A DNA stretch of 64,000 bases, taken from NCBI GenBank assembly GCA_016802295.1, contig JAESIW010000200.1, positions 3,968,327 to 4,032,326 of the forward strand. The letters run 5' to 3'. Below are positions 35,570-49,456 of the stretch, piece after piece. The stretch comes from Brachionus rotundiformis. Lineage: Eukaryota; Rotifera; Eurotatoria; Ploima; Brachionidae. The notes beneath the pieces were generated by a model that was given only the letters and a program-made list of their open reading frames with translations, was not told where the DNA came from and did not search any database. Made by a program: the position numbers and the translations under genes. Within the stretch, counting starts at the first letter, position 1. The number at the start of each line of letters is the position of its first letter.

Positions 35570-35970
35570 AAGTGCGTTTAAGATTGGCCTAAGCCAACGC
35601 GTGATGCGTTTGGTCCTCTCACAGGCTTTAGCAAAACATTTCCTAGTCTATTCTAAAAGCTGACTTAAAGCTGTTTTCCAATTTGGTAGAAATTGTTTTC
35701 TATTAGTCAGAAAATTGGACCTCCATCGACAAGTCATTTGGTCTTTTCGCCTGATTAGTACCAAATTTACCAAATTGATATTATTAAGACCATATATTAA
35801 TTTAAAATTTCAATCAAGTCACCTCTTACCTTTCTGTAGCTCTAGTTCTCTCAATCTCCATAGGTCATATTTTTTGGAGTTTTGATTAGCTTAGCAGCCC
35901 TTTTCTTTGGACTTTTTAGAGGATTGGAATGTAAGCCTTGGCAAAAAGAGACCATATGGTCTTGAATACA
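35570..35970 (-). mobile_element. Non-LTR retrotransposon relic (C-terminal reverse transcriptase)
   Basis: The minus strand carries, across stops and shifts, KVQRKRAAKLIKTPK (about 35870-35920), LELQKVRGDLIEI (about 35815-35850) and FLTNRKQFLPNWKTAL (about 35680-35725). In order, these match the common tail of CR1/jockey-like reverse transcriptases: ERVQRRATKLI, RRLRGDLIEVFK, then FFSNRVxxxWNxLP. Many stops show it is an old dead copy. The sense-strand 5' limit is uncertain. Confidence 0.72.
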
Positions 35971-38900
35971 TTTTTACTTTAAGTTAAAATGTAAAGCGTC
36001 AGCTTTAATTTATTTAAATGATTTTATAAAGAATTATTTTTCACTTTAAATGGGTAAAATTTTTATTAAAATGATTTACTTAAAGAATTGCTAAATGGCC
36101 TTTTAGGACGAGGGTATTAGCCTGTTGATTAATCTTAAAATTTAAATGAAAAGCAACAAACCTTTTAAATTTCAAAATATTTTAAATTATTTAAATTAAA
36201 AATTTATTCATGAGATAAAATCTTGTCATGTGAATTTAACAATTCTGAGCCTAAATGGTGCAATTTACTAGGTACCCATGAACAATCACTTGAATAAAAT
36301 AAAATAAATATTGACTGAATACTAATTTAATATCTGTCAGTGAAGAGTCCGAAAAGCTTTGAAAATAGAGGCCATGATGATAAAGTATATACATGATAAA
36401 GATAAAATGTACTCATATGAAGATACTTTGTTTTTGTTTGATTTGGTGAAAGAGCGCGATAATCGATCTCAAAATTGAGTGTGTTTACCACTTGGTATTT
36501 AATTGAGATAAGACACAAAGATGGTGTCCTGTGGTAAAACCAGACAGCGTAAACACAGCTCGCATTTGTCAATTTTTACATATTTTCACTTAGACGCACA
36601 TATGTGCTAATGAAGAAAAAATGCTCTTTTAATTAGTTTACTTGATCCTATCAAGTTTAAGAATGTTTTTTGAAAAAATTGTTTATTTTGAAAAATAATA
36701 CCAGAATATATGAATAAAAAATAAAAGTCACCTGGGCATTTAATTGAACTTGAAAAAAGTAACACTACAGGAAATATGTGCATGTTCTAGATTTAGATGC
36801 TTGTTATGTTTTTATATAACTAGAAAAATGTTAAAGCTTATTTCATGGCTCCGAGCTCAAATCCATTCTCGGACGAGTATAGTTCATTGAGCATTTTGTG
36901 CTAGAAATTAGTGTCCTGGGACTGTTTGATGTCACTTGAGCAGAAATAATTATCGATACTAATCGCTTTTAAAAGCACGAAACTTTTAATTATTCTTTCC
37001 ACTATTCCGGCCAGGCTTCAAATTATCCATTCTAAAGGTCAGCCGAATATAGAACAAATATCACCAAGTCAAGCACTCGGAGCGCTCAGTTGCAGTAATT
37101 TTGCTCAAGAGTCTGAAGCTGGCTTAGAATGGAAGCAAACAAAAAAGCCAAAAATTAATTAAATATTCCTGTCACATCAGTCTGAGAGCTTTATCTTTAT
37201 AAAAGAATATACTGAGAATGATAAATGATTTCAAACTAATAAACACAAATGTATTATTCATAATATTTTTGAACGATCCGGGTAGACTGACTCTTAAGTG
37301 TAATAAACAAAACTAAAGCTTACAAAGATAAATGGAATATAGATAATTTAATATCTTAGAGCTAGTAAAAGTCATAAAACTAGGCTCAAATGGTCAATTG
37401 AGCAAAAAACTTAGATAAAGTTTTATCTCCTGCGGACGAGTCAAGTGTTCGTTGAATCGATTAAAGATTTAGCAAAAAAAAAGCTAGAAAAATAGACTTG
37501 AAGATTTTTTAAATTAAATTTATAAAGTTTTTGATTACATAATTATTTAAACACCTTGTTTTTAATAAACATTTAACAAACAAAAACTTGTTTGCAATAT
37601 AAATTATTGAGTAATAGTTTTTAATTCAAATTCATTTATTTTTAACAATAGATAACTCTTAAAAACAACTCTAGGAGTGTTTGCACATTAAATCAATAGG
37701 AAAAAGTATTTAAGCAAAAAAAAATAAGAAAATAAAATGACCAAATATCTATGAGAAAAGTTAATTAATATTTTCCCATTTGTTTAACAAAATAATAGCC
37801 ATTCGATTTGAAAGATATTTTTTTTATAAAAAAATAATATTTAACACGTCCACAACAAAATATCTAGGAAAAATATTCATTAAATTAGATCGATTAAGAT
37901 AAAAATGAGAATTGATTTTTAGAAAACTAATGATTTTGAATGGCAAAGGCATTTTAATGAACATGGACATAAATAGATTGGAAAACTTGAATATTTTAAA
38001 GTTCGATTAGCTTTTGTAATTAGGTCTAGTGAATAGGAATTGAACAAAAGCCCGAGGCCACTCTGAGCTAATCTATTTGGATCACTAATGAAATAAATAT
38101 TTGTTCCAATACTGATTTTTCAAAAAGTATTTTCATTGTTCCTTTTAAATTGACTCAGAGTCACAAAAGTTACACTATGAATTTATTAAATTAGCACTTT
38201 GTTTGAACAAATATTTGCTGTTGCCTTTTTTTTCTTTAAAAATAAAAATTAATAAAATATTGATTTCAAATAGAGGATAAAGAACCAGGAAACGAGATAA
38301 GAGCTTTGTTGAATATTGAGTTTTAGTTGGGTCAGCTTTATCGACTTTTTAACCTTGATTTTATTTGACAAACCGAGGAAATTTTAAATTCAAAGCTCTT
38401 AAGCAAATATATTTTGCATTAATAAGCTTTTAAATCTCTTACTAATTAAATATGAGCTTTCTCGATCTTGGTGATAAATAAAACAGACGATTTCAAAATT
38501 TTTCTAGTGATAAAAAATTGATAAAAAAATTAAGACTAAAAATGTATGAAATACAAGTGAGTTATGCTTTGTATAACAAAATACCACATCTTTATTCTAC
38601 TTATTGAAATATTTGCATTAAATAACCATTTTTTATGATCTCAGATGGTTAGATCGGAATCTAATTAGACGAAGCCAAATTAAAACTTCATCTTGGTTAA
38701 TATTCTTATCAATCCTTAAAACAGACTTACTTAATAACCATTTTTCCACTTAATTTGGTTTTAATTGAATGAATAATTAACAAAAAATAACTAAAATTTA
38801 AAATATTTAATTGATTAGATTTTTGTTTGGGAATGAAACAAAATATTCCTTATATCATAAAGTACTCTTATATTCTTAGACTTTACATAGCTAAATTGTT

Positions 38901-41900
38901 TTTTTAATTTATTATCACTTTGATTGTTTCCTAATATGCTAAATGAATATTTAAAAAAACAATTAATGAACAGTTAAGTTTTAAAATTAAAAATTAATTT
39001 TATACTTTGGAAAAACATTATATCCAATATTGGAAAATTAAAAAACAAATTTTTTCTAAGTATGTACACTTGAGAGAATTAAATTAAATAGAGATCCGCT
39101 TATTGATTGCATCATAAGTGGCTTTTAATTATTAAATTTTTTTTTGTGAAAATAATTTAATTAAAAGGCTCAAATATTTTAAGCTTAAATAAAAAAAATG
39201 ATAAATGTGTACCATTAAAAACAACTATTTAAATCTACTTTAATAAGCTAATTTTTCAAGTCTGATAAAAAATAAATATTAAACTTTATGTTCTGTTAAT
39301 AAAGTGATCCATTAGGGAGAAATATCTTTGAAAATAAGATTAGGCCTTAGATTATTATATAATTGATCTATTAATTTCTTTTAAGTTAGAAAAATGTTTA
39401 TTCTATTGAATTTCAATATGAAGAAAAAAGCCTGAGAGGATAATATCTCCTAGAAAAGTACTTAAAACTCGATTGAACAATCAATTGAGCTGTAAATAAA
39501 GTTGAATTTTTATCTAGATTAATAAAAAAAGCTTTAAGTGAAAAAATTTAAACTAGGATTAAAAATAAAATGGATAAACTAATTTAAAACTTTTATCGAG
39601 GATATAATTTTATATTGTCTAAATAAATTTGAATAAACACTTCTTATATTTCGCACAAATTTACCAAAAGACATTTAGCGTTCTTGTTTTTTTTTTATCG
39701 ACACTAATCAAAATATTAAAAGCTAATTTGAATTTTGATAGAATCAAAAAAAAAACAAATTTTAATTTAGTTTTAAATTTTGTCAATAGATGCTTGATTA
39801 AGCCTAGGTTTCAATTACTTAAGCGAATTAATGAGCTTATTGTATCCAAATCTCACGATTATTTGACTCTTCAAATTCTATTTCCTGTTCGTGAAATTAA
39901 ATACCTCTTTCGAACAAAAATTTTAAATATTTTCCTTGTATTAAAAATATATGTCAAGTTAAAAAATCACTCGGTTCATACCAACATAGGCCTAAGCTAA
40001 AAATCATTAATAAAATAAAAAATTTTTTTTAATTTCTAAATGATTAATGTGTGTATGGTATTTTTGCTAAATTTTCTAAATACAAATTGATCCAAAGAAG
40101 AAGCCATCTTAAGCGGCTTAAGTCATTGGCAAACATCCTTTCGCGAACTGAGATATCACTTGTGTTAACCAAGCTAACTTAGATATAAGGATCTAATCCG
40201 CTTTTTTATTATGACATAAAAATTGCCATAAGGAAATGGATTATTCAATAATACCTAAAAATTGCCAACAATAGCTAAGTAACAATAAGAACATTTCCCC
40301 TTCCCGAATAAGTTCTCTGTTGATTTTAGTTAAGTTAAGAATACCTAAAATATCAGCTAGTTCTTAACTAAATGATAAAATATTTGAGCAAGCTCATTAA
40401 GATCATTTAATTTAAAAAAATAAATCGTAAAAATGTTTGCTTCTTCGAAAAACTGGAGAATCTTCTTGGCAAATTATTTTCATTAACTGAATAAATTAAG
40501 AGCAAATTTTAAGTTAAGAAAATAGCAACTAAACTTAAATATTATTTGTAGACGTGGGCTAATGATTTATAGCTGGTATTCAATTAAAAAAATATAAACA
40601 GTTGAAATAAATCATGCCCAGAATACAAAATTTGAAAAGTTTGTTCAATTAGGAAGATCAAAAGGTTCAATTTAATTTAAAAAAAAACTGAAAAAAAATT
40701 ATCACATAATTTCTATTAGATTTGAATTAAAAATTAGAACAAGTATTTTATTTTTTTAATTGGGACTAAGTAAATTTTCCGTATTCTAATCTTCATTACA
40801 AAAAAACTCTTATTTTTACTAATCTTAGCAAATCGACTACTTTTCCGAATAGACCACTATTTTTTCTAAAGCTTCCACCTGTATTTTGTTTCGAAATGAA
40901 TTATAAGCTTGAATTTCACAATTAAATAAATCCAACAAATCCCAGTGTCTCGGCTTTGTACTTTATTTTAATGTTTTACAAGAAATATGACCCGCTACTT
41001 TACACATAAATTGATCACCAGTTATTATTTAGCAATCTACCTAAGGCTTGCTTTTAAATTCACTAATCCAGTCCAAATTAGGCACATAGAGCTAATTGAA
41101 CTACTGGGCCAGAAAAACTCAGATTAACTTGAAGAAAATCGATTATGACCGGAAATTTGTAATAGCTTAGTTAAAATAAAAATAGAACCTTACCTTAGAA
41201 CAAATATGATTAATGAAGAATGAAAATAATTTAAGTTCTGAAAACTTGGCCATTCAAAGTGCCATAATTCAAAATTAATCGAATTTTTCTTATTTTCACA
41301 ATCAATCTAAGTTGTATTTTAAATACAATTTTCTAAATTTAAGAATATTTGTTATTCTAAGCTAAAAAACAAAAAATTCCGAATCGATTTCCTTTAAAAT
41401 TGTGTCCATAAATTGCATAATTCTTAAATAAATATAAATAAAAAATAAATGCTTTTATAAAGTAATTTAAAGAAAAAAAAAAATATTCTCTTTGTTGTAC
41501 GCCTACTGCTAGTATCCAGATCTGAATGTGACTCCTCAATGTTTAAACTTAAATTGTATAAGAAAAAATTTCCCTAGGACCAATTTTTAAATATTTAATA
41601 GGAAAGCTTTAAAAATTTACCTTTTGCCAATTAAGCCGAGTTTGAACCGATTGAAAATCGGGTCGAAAAAAAACTCAAAAAAAAACTTTATTCTAAGCCG
41701 AAGTTAATTTTAGTTTTAAGGTAAATTAGAAATTTTTAAGTACAAAATTAAATCTCAAATTTGCATTTAAATTTCGCTATGTCAAACATTTTTAATTATT
41801 AAAGCGACAATAATAAGTTGATTTTGGTCGTATTTGAAAAGCAAATAGCAAAAAATAAATTATGGTACACTTGGCCTTTATCACTCAGCACATTTTCCAG

Positions 41901-44900
41901 CATACTTGACATAGCTGATCAATGATCAAATTTCGAACTAGATTATTTATATATTTTTTGATAGCTTTCGTTTAGATGCCTAAGGATAAGCTCGCCTATC
42001 TCATAATAATCCTAATCCTATTATATAACCATTTTTGACGAGGTTAACAAAAGCCCGCTTCCCTATTGTTAGTCATAATCAAATTTTCAATTATAATATT
42101 CGAAATAGTCTTTAGAAGTAGTCTTAAAATGAAAAAAATGAAAAAGTTTAATTCATCATTATCTTTGGCAAGTATTATTTAATTGAGAGAATTATAAAAT
42201 TGGGTTAAGAAAATCTAAGCGTTATCTTTGATGAAAAATTAATTAGCTAAATGTGAATTTCGGATCACTTGGTTCATTAAAGTATTGACAGACTATGGAT
42301 CAATAGAACATTATGAAACTTCTTATTTTTTTTATTAAGTAAAACAGAATTTATTATTTTCAAAACAGTTTATAATCACTGATTAAAAAAAAATAAATTT
42401 CGCCTGATTTTATCTTAAACGAAACTTTATATTCATCTACCAAGGTTGACATTTTAAAATAAAATCTTGATTACAATTAAAAACTGTCTAACTTTTTACT
42501 GATCTTTAAACAGACCCATTTTAACTCGATTTAGTATTTTAATGAAGATAGAAAAAAAGTTGGCCTGATAACCCATCGAGATTTTAAAAAAGCCTAATCT
42601 TAAGATCAACAAGAAATACCTAGAAAATTAATTATTTAAGAATGAAAAAAGTAGTCGATTGTTTACTCTTTAAGAATAAGGAGCTCCAACACGAATAGCA
42701 ATATTTAAAAGTATGCAAGCCATATAACTTAGATATTCGGTGATCTAGACATAGAAAATATTTACTCCTGATTAAACAGAGTCCTATTCAAAATTTGAAT
42801 TGGCGCCGTTTTAAAAAAAGAAAAAAATTTTAATTAAAATTTTTAATTTAGAAATAAAATCACGTTTATATTTTTAAACGAGACCTAGAATCGTATTCTA
42901 AATTGCATAATAAGAGATAAATTTGCTCTAGCTAATTCGCTCAAACAAATTTTATCCAAAACTTGTGTAGAAAAATACAAAAAAAAATTAACTAAATAAA
43001 TTTTGACTAATTGAACTTAAATATTTTAATAAAAGAAAAAATAAAATATTCTGTAAAGTAAGTATATTAGAAAATATTAGAAAAAAGAACATAGTTCAAG
43101 TTCAGCAATCTCTAAATTACATAACACGTTTATAAAATTTTTGTTAATTTTTGTTTTACAAAAATTTTCTAATCAAAATTTACTCAAGTATTCCTGGTGC
43201 TTCATTGGATTAATGGAAACAGATTCTATTCTAAGCTATTGAGCTCATATAATGCTTAAAGCTTTTATTAGCCTCAAATATTTTAACTTATGGAAAAACA
43301 AACCTAGTAAACTTTTATATATATGTATAATATAAATGAGGAAAGAATATCTATCACGTATAAAAGTTATTAAAAAGCGATAAAAATGGTAGCACCGCAC
43401 CACTTTCACTACTGTCTATTTTCTAGTGTTTTAGATGACTATTTTAGCATATGGATTTGCGTGATCAAGTAAGTTTAATTGTCATGGGCTCAAATTTTAT
43501 TAGCCAAAAAATATTTTGTAAAAATATCATGCCTCTTGATAAAATTATTCATGCAAATTTAGTCGATTTATCAGCACAGCTCGTTAAATGTGAGCAGGGC
43601 TTTAATCATTTAAAAGTCATTAGATATAAAAGTTATATGTTTTAGTACGTGGACGTAAAAGAGAATAATTAGAAAATTAAAATTTAACTTAATTTTTCAT
43701 AAGATTGTTGTAAAGAATTTTGCTTATGTTTATAGTACTAATTAGAAAATTAAAATAAATATTCTTAAGTGAACAACTAATTTATGATGAAAAGTAATTG
43801 AATTTGTTTGGAAAATATTATTTTTGATGCTTTTTGTTTATTTAAAGTGAGAGTTTATGTATTCAGCTCTTTTTTGAATTTTATAATTTAATAATGATCA
43901 TTCTTATGGAAGTATTTAGTAAACAAAAATTTTATTGCTTAAATTTTAATTAGAACTAATTTAAAGAATTTTTGACCGATTTTTTTCTAAAAAAAAAAAC
44001 AAAGAAAAAAAAGAATTAATTAATTTTTTTCATGAAAAATTAAAAATTAGAACAAAAATTTAATAAAACAGTTTTTCAATTAAAGCAATCTAGGTTTCTT
44101 TCTTAAAAAGAAAATTTTTGTATCTATTTATTCAGAAAGTGATGAAAATAATAGTTGATAAAATAAAGAAAAATTGATGGTGTAAATTTTAAGAACATTA
44201 AACTTTTTTATGTTTATATCAGTTGATTTCAAAGCTTTAAACTCTTTTATTTATTTTATAATCTTCTAATGAACAAATGTATTAGAAATAAGTTTCCTAA
44301 TGATTAATTTCTGATCTTCAAAGCTTTTTTTTTCAAAGAACGAAATAAAGAACTTACTCTTCTGATTAAGGTAAATAAATATTCGTTTTCTGTAATTGTT
44401 TATGACTATGATTTTTTGAAATCTGTTTTAGAATATATCCTTATTTAAAACTAGCCTTTGGTTTTGTTTTTTGAAGTCTATTATTTAAAAGTTAAGCTTT
44501 AAATCATCATTTGTATTCAAAAATAAACTCAAAGAATCCCTTTACAATTAAAAGCATTTAAAAAAATTTCTGAGTTTTTCTTTTAAACTAATTGAAAGCT
44601 TTCATTTCATATTGATAAAATATTTATATTTTAAAAGGCTTGATAAATAAATTCTACGAATAAGTGTTTTTTCAAATGAAAGTTTTAAATTTTAAAAATT
44701 ATTTTCTATTAAAAAATCAAAAAAAATCTAATACTGATATTTTGATGCTAAATATTGATCTTGCCCAAATCAATTATTAAATTATTAAATAACCATATTG
44801 AAATTGCTTATTATTTTCGATATTACTCTATTGCCATTTTTTGGCAATTTCTTTATACTTTTTAAATTCTAAAGTTTTCAAGATTCAAATTTCATCACTT

Positions 44901-45733
44901 GTAGACAAGTCTATTAATTGATGAAGATGAAAATCTGTGCCATAGGTAAATTATATTTTTTATTTGTGTCTAAAGCTGTGTATTTTAATGTTTCTCCATT
45001 AGCAATGTATACTTTAGATAAATATTTATCATATTTTTGTAAAAAATGAAATGTCTGAGCATATTAGAATGTTTTTTTACCATTTAAATAGACAATAATC
45101 ACACAAAATGTGAGATTAAATCGTATTATTAAATTAAATTTTTTATTAATTAAAAACAGTTCTGCTTTTGAATAATAATCGAATTTTAAATTAAGGTTAA
45201 AAAATGTTTAAATGAAATAAAGATCTTGCCAAATAAAAATAATATTTTATAATGGTCAAAAGCTTTTATGGGTTTAATGATTTTTTGTTTAATTCTTCCG
45301 ATATCATTCAAAATGATGATCTAAAATCCAATTTACTTAAGCTCTTCAAACTTAGCTATTTTTATTTTAAAATTAGTCGAACTGATTTTGGTCGAGTAGC
45401 TGGCAAAGATTTTTTTTAAGACTTGTGATTACACAAAGCAGTAATTAATAAGTATTAATTAAATTCTAATGTATTGAATATCTTATTTAAAAAATAAATA
45501 TTTGCTGATATTTGAATAAAGTAAAATTTTTAATCGTGCAAAAAAATGCGTCAAATATTTTTTATGATTTTCATTATCATTTGAGTGTAAAAATAAAAAA
45601 GCATACACTGATTTAATTTTAAAATGAAGAGAAAAAAATTCAAATACAAATTAAAATATGAATTATTTTTTTATTAATAAATAAATCTAAAATACAGCCA
45701 AAATTTTAATTTAATTTACAAGACTAAATTTGA
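35971..45733. other. Long gene-poor region
   Basis: Nearly ten kilobases without a gene I can support. GC-richer patches at 36840-37145, 40080-40170, 41020-41110 and 41880-41950 have no open frame of note. The longest frame is 39629-40000 on the + strand (123 codons), listed separately as doubtful. A 64-codon frame at 43451-43645 (MDLRDQ onward), preceded by a GC-richer stretch, has no motif. Confidence 0.45.
39629..40000 (+). CDS. Doubtful 123-codon open frame
   Basis: Within a very AT-rich region a frame of this length is unusual. The second half (segments such as RCLIKPRFQLLKRINELIV and YLTLQILFPVREIKYLF) looks more protein-like than the first, which is a lysine/phenylalanine/isoleucine mix typical of translated spacer. 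There is no motif, signal peptide or neighbour to suggest a function. It could be an exon of an unseen gene, a relic, or chance. Confidence 0.2.
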   Translation: MNKHFLYFAQIYQKTFSVLVFFLSTLIKILKANLNFDRIKKKTNFNLVLNFVNRCLIKPRFQLLKRINELIVSKSHDYLTLQILFPVREIKYLFRTKILNIFLVLKIYVKLKNHSVHTNIGLS

Positions 45734-47677
45734 CTATTTGTTAAAGTTATCTCGTAAATCTTTTCGAAATTGATCCTCAACTATTCTCATTAGGTCAATA
45801 TTTTTCCTCTCATAATAATTGGGAACCTTGTTCTCAAATTGACCACTAATCAAAAGTTCATCTTTAAGAGTAGTTCTTTTTTTAATCGGTTCGAAAAGCT
45901 CATCAGTAATTTTTGTATCGGTTAAAATTGATTTATTGTGAACAGAAATGGTCTCTGTTGGCAAGCTATCTGTCGGCATTACAGCTTCAAGTTGGTCGTT
46001 AGCCGACGATTCTCTGTTCAGTTGAGATTTTGGCAATCCATGCCGCCTTAAATCCCCCAATCTGTACGCAAACCTACTGTAAACATTTAACCTATTGAGG
46101 TCATTTTTATCTTTCTTGAGCAAGGGTTCTATTTTCGAGTTTATTTGGCCAACTTTTAGGGCTTCCAATACATTTGGGTTTTTCTCGCTTTCCTGAAAAA
46201 TTACCAAACAAGCCCAACTAATTTGGCGAAATTCTTCATTTTGCTTGTCATTTAGACTCTTGCAAATCCTGACCAACTCTTTGACAGCCATGTACCTAAC
46301 CATCCAGTCCGAATTAGGGTTCGCATTAAACTTGGCAGTATCAAGAAGTCCGAAAATCTGAGGATCAGCATTATTGAATACATCACCAGCCTCTTTGTGG
46401 TTTCCCAGCAAAGCTTTCCGCTTGAGCGAAACATTAGACGCATTGATGCAAATATCTCCCAATAGTTCCACATACACACAAGTCAATTCAATTGACCACT
46501 TAAACAAACCCGAAGACTTTAGACTTTTACGAGGTGATATCTCATCACGTATAAGTCGATCTTCATAGTCATCATCCTTGAACGAAAGTTGCAGAAATAT
46601 TTCCAAAGCTTTGGCATTTATTTTTGAGCATTCGGCTAAAATGCGCAAAGACAAACCAGCATCTAGCCAATTTTCATCCCGAAAAATTAAAGAGTCAAAT
46701 TCGGTCAAAAATTTGTCCAATTTTTTGGTACTGTACTTGGATTTTAGAAGCTTAAATAAATCAATGGTATACCACAAAAATTGATCAAATATGTTCAAAC
46801 GTTTTTCTGAATCAGTGAAATAACTATTCGCTGAAGTGTTGGTTTCAGATTTGGGATTTTTCACATGGTCATTTATAATCTCTCCAATTTTTATCATATA
46901 CTCAATGTACAAAAATGCATCAGGATAGGGCGAATATGCAGCCTTTAGGTCCGAAAATCCTTGAAGATAGATTGATAAGTGATCTACCAAATCGTGCTGG
47001 TCAAGAAGGCTTCGGTCTATAAAATGGATATAAATTCGCTCAAAAATCATCTTGCCCACTTTAAGGAGCTTGATTTCAAAGGCTCTTAGGAATGGTTGAT
47101 TAACTGTGTCTGTTCGAATCCAGTAAATTATGGTCTCGGCAAGAAAAAATAGTGTTGGAATTTGGGAGGAAGAAAGCTTGGCGTTTTCTAGTGACTCGAC
47201 AAAAAGATCCATACATTCTTCCTGAATAGGAGAATTGCACTGCATTAATTGAGATAATTCTGCCCAACATAGCTGAATGTTTATATCATCTATTGAGTCA
47301 AAATTGGATAATTTTTTCTGAAAAAAAAAATTTAAAAAATGAGTTAAGAGCAATATAATTTTTTTGAATAGATTACTTTAATTTTTTGGAATATTTTGGC
47401 GCATTGTTGATTAAGTTGTAGTTTTCTTTCACTAGTAGACTCGTTGTATTCTTTAACAAAGTCTTCATTAATTTGTAAATTGATTCTTTTTTAAAGAAAT
47501 TAATTATATTTTTTTATTCATTAAATAAGATTACGAATCATTGGGACTTTTCTTTTTTTGCTTGGCCTGATTTTCAAGCTCAAGTTTTTGTCTTATTAAC
47601 CTTTCTTGAAGTTGTCTCTTGTGACTTTGAGATATAATGCCAAATTTGTGGGTTATGAGGATCTTTTCAATCGGCAT
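45734..47677 (-). CDS. TMEM232: TMEM232-like protein (three exons)
   Basis: Exons 47677-47535, 47485-47377 and 47317-45734 join in phase (introns of 49 and 59 nt) to give 611 aa, near the length of vertebrate TMEM232. The start MPIEKILITHKFGIISQSHK, the short segment INEDFVKEYNESTSERK and the C-terminal DWMVRYMAVKELVRIC followed by NPNVLEALKVG agree with what I remember of TMEM232, a poorly characterised protein linked to ciliated cells and sperm flagella. The body is helical and HEAT-like. The last 120 residues look disordered. The identification rests on memory of a little-known family, so treat the name as tentative; the gene model itself is strong. Confidence 0.62.
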
Positions 47678-48149
47678 TTTTTTTCTATTTCAGATTACTG
47701 AATTTTTTATTTCCAAAAATACCAAATTACCATGGTTACTAAGAAATAATTTATTTAAAGGATTTCTCTCTGATAAAATAATTATTTTTTAATTATCAGC
47801 TTAAAAGAATAATTTAATTAAGCTTATTACTTAAATAAATAATATTGCTTTTTGTCCAAAAATTATCTTAATTTTATCAAAGGTCCATTATTTATTGCCT
47901 CAAAAACCATTTATCAAACTTTTCTTAGAACATTTTGCCAAAGCTTTTTAATTCTGCCATTTTATAAATGCGTCAGTCTAAAGTAGACCTGAGAATAAGA
48001 TCGAACCTCTTTTAATTTATTATATTAGTCAATCTAATTAAAAAAATTTAATGTGAATTTAATAAAATTGTTAGATCTAATTTGAGATTCAATTTATCAT
48101 TTAAATTCATTTTTATTTATTCTTAATTTTTGTTTATTAATATGTATCT
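47678..48149. other. Upstream flank of the TMEM232-like gene
   Basis: AT-rich spacer that would contain the promoter of the TMEM232-like gene. No regulatory element can be named with support and no frame is present. Confidence 0.4.
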
Positions 48150-48440
48150 TTTTTTTTCCTCATTCATTCCTTGAGGAACAAAGGCTCATTCGTTTTAATT
48201 TAAACTCAAGTCGATCTATTGGCTTCACCATTGCTTCTTCCCATGTCATTCCTATTTCGGTGAACTCTTTCGTGTTTGTCGACCTCCATGTTTTTGCTGG
48301 TCTTCCTAGCTTTCTTCGCCCTTGATGTTTCCTTTGAAGAAACACGTCCAAACCACCGCATTATTTTATTTCTGACACATTGATTCAATGGCTCTGACTT
48401 CGTTCTTCTAAATCTAAATAGTTCATCGTTTGACAATGTT
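48150..48440 (-). mobile_element. RTE-like non-LTR retrotransposon 3' tail, frameshifted
   Basis: Two overlapping minus-strand frames together encode the C-terminus found in many RTE-type elements. The first reads NKIMRWFGRVSSKETSRAKK (about 48300-48380). After a shift comes GRRKLGRPAKTWRSTNTKEF, then TEIGMTWEEAMVKPIDR (about 48200-48325). It ends FKLKRMSLCSSRNE and a stop at 48160-48162, followed by an A-rich stretch on that strand. The frameshift means it is dead. Only the tail survives, which is the usual result of 5' truncation on insertion. Confidence 0.8.
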
Positions 48441-48864
48441 TTAGACCAGTGTAGACAAGAATTATTCTCAATCTACTTGTATGGATCGTGTTGAGGCTCT
48501 TCTCGTTAAAATGTATCATAGATAGTAAAAAATTTTGTATATTTTTTCAAATTTTAAAATCTTAAAGATAAATATTTAATCTTTAATTATTCAATCATTT
48601 AATTTAAATATCATTTAATATTGTTTGATTTAGATATGTAATTATTTATTAAATATCTACTTAATTTAAAAAACGCAACCAATAAATTTCAGCAATTATA
48701 ACTAAGATTATTCTCACATGGGACTGAAAGGGAGGTCTAAGCACCATTCTGAACTGCCCGGGCCCGCACAAACTATCTTGTTTAATAAATTATTAGAAAA
48801 AAAACGATATTTTTTTCAGCTTTTTCTTATTTTTTATCTTAATTTCTTATTGCATCACTAACAT
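48441..48864. other. Spacer with one GC-rich patch
   Basis: It is mostly AT-rich. At 48718-48775 there is a GC-rich patch containing GCCCGGGC and no open frame, perhaps the remains of a mobile element or a non-coding RNA. I cannot identify it. Confidence 0.35.
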
Positions 48865-49086
48865 TACCGTAAACTCTTGCAAATAAGTGCTACCCTAGGA
48901 CCCCCTTTTTAAAAGCTAATCAAAAGTGGCTTAGTTCTATTTATGTTGCTTTCTTGTAAAGCATACTTAGATCTTCATAAAAATCTAATTTGAAAAATTT
49001 TAATTAAAATTTTTTATCATCTAAGAGCTTAAATTCTTCAATAAAGACACGATTTTGGGGGCACTTATTTGCAAGGATTTACGGTA
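48865..49086. mobile_element. Complete 222-bp MITE with TACCGTAAA ends
   Basis: The ends are inverted repeats. The left starts TACCGTAAACTCTTGCAAAT and the right, read inward, starts TACCGTAAATCCTTGCAAAT; pairing continues through TAAGTGC. The terminal TA on both sides could be a TA target duplication, as in Tc1/mariner-type MITEs. There is no coding capacity. A second, one-ended copy begins at 5265, so this is a family. Confidence 0.82.
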
Positions 49087-49456
49087 CTAATATTATAAAT
49101 TATTTTTCTAAATTCAAATTAAGAAATTAATTCTTTTTTATTAGTCTCAAATCTTAAAATAAAATTTGAATTTCAAACATACCAATTGGAAGAAAAATTT
49201 TAAGTTAAAAAATTAGAATTTTAAGTGATTAAATTTAACAATCCATTTTTTCTCTATACTTTTTAAATTTTGCTTAATCTTTTTTAGTTTTATTTAAACT
49301 TCATCTTATTATCAAAATGAAGAGACTAGATCCTATACTCTTTGTCACATAATTATTACTTCTATTTTAATAAAAGATACAAATAATAGTTGATAGTTTG
49401 GTAAACTTTATTTAAAAAAAACGAAATTAAAAAAAGTTATCTCACGATAAATCAGT
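49087..49456. other. 3' flank of DCLRE1B, nothing recognised
   Basis: AT-rich spacer between the MITE and the DCLRE1B stop codon, with no frame or repeat that I can support. Confidence 0.4.

Noticed and set aside
36327..36572. 81-codon minus-strand frame
   Set aside because: No motif, no homology that I recognise, and base composition like the spacer around it.
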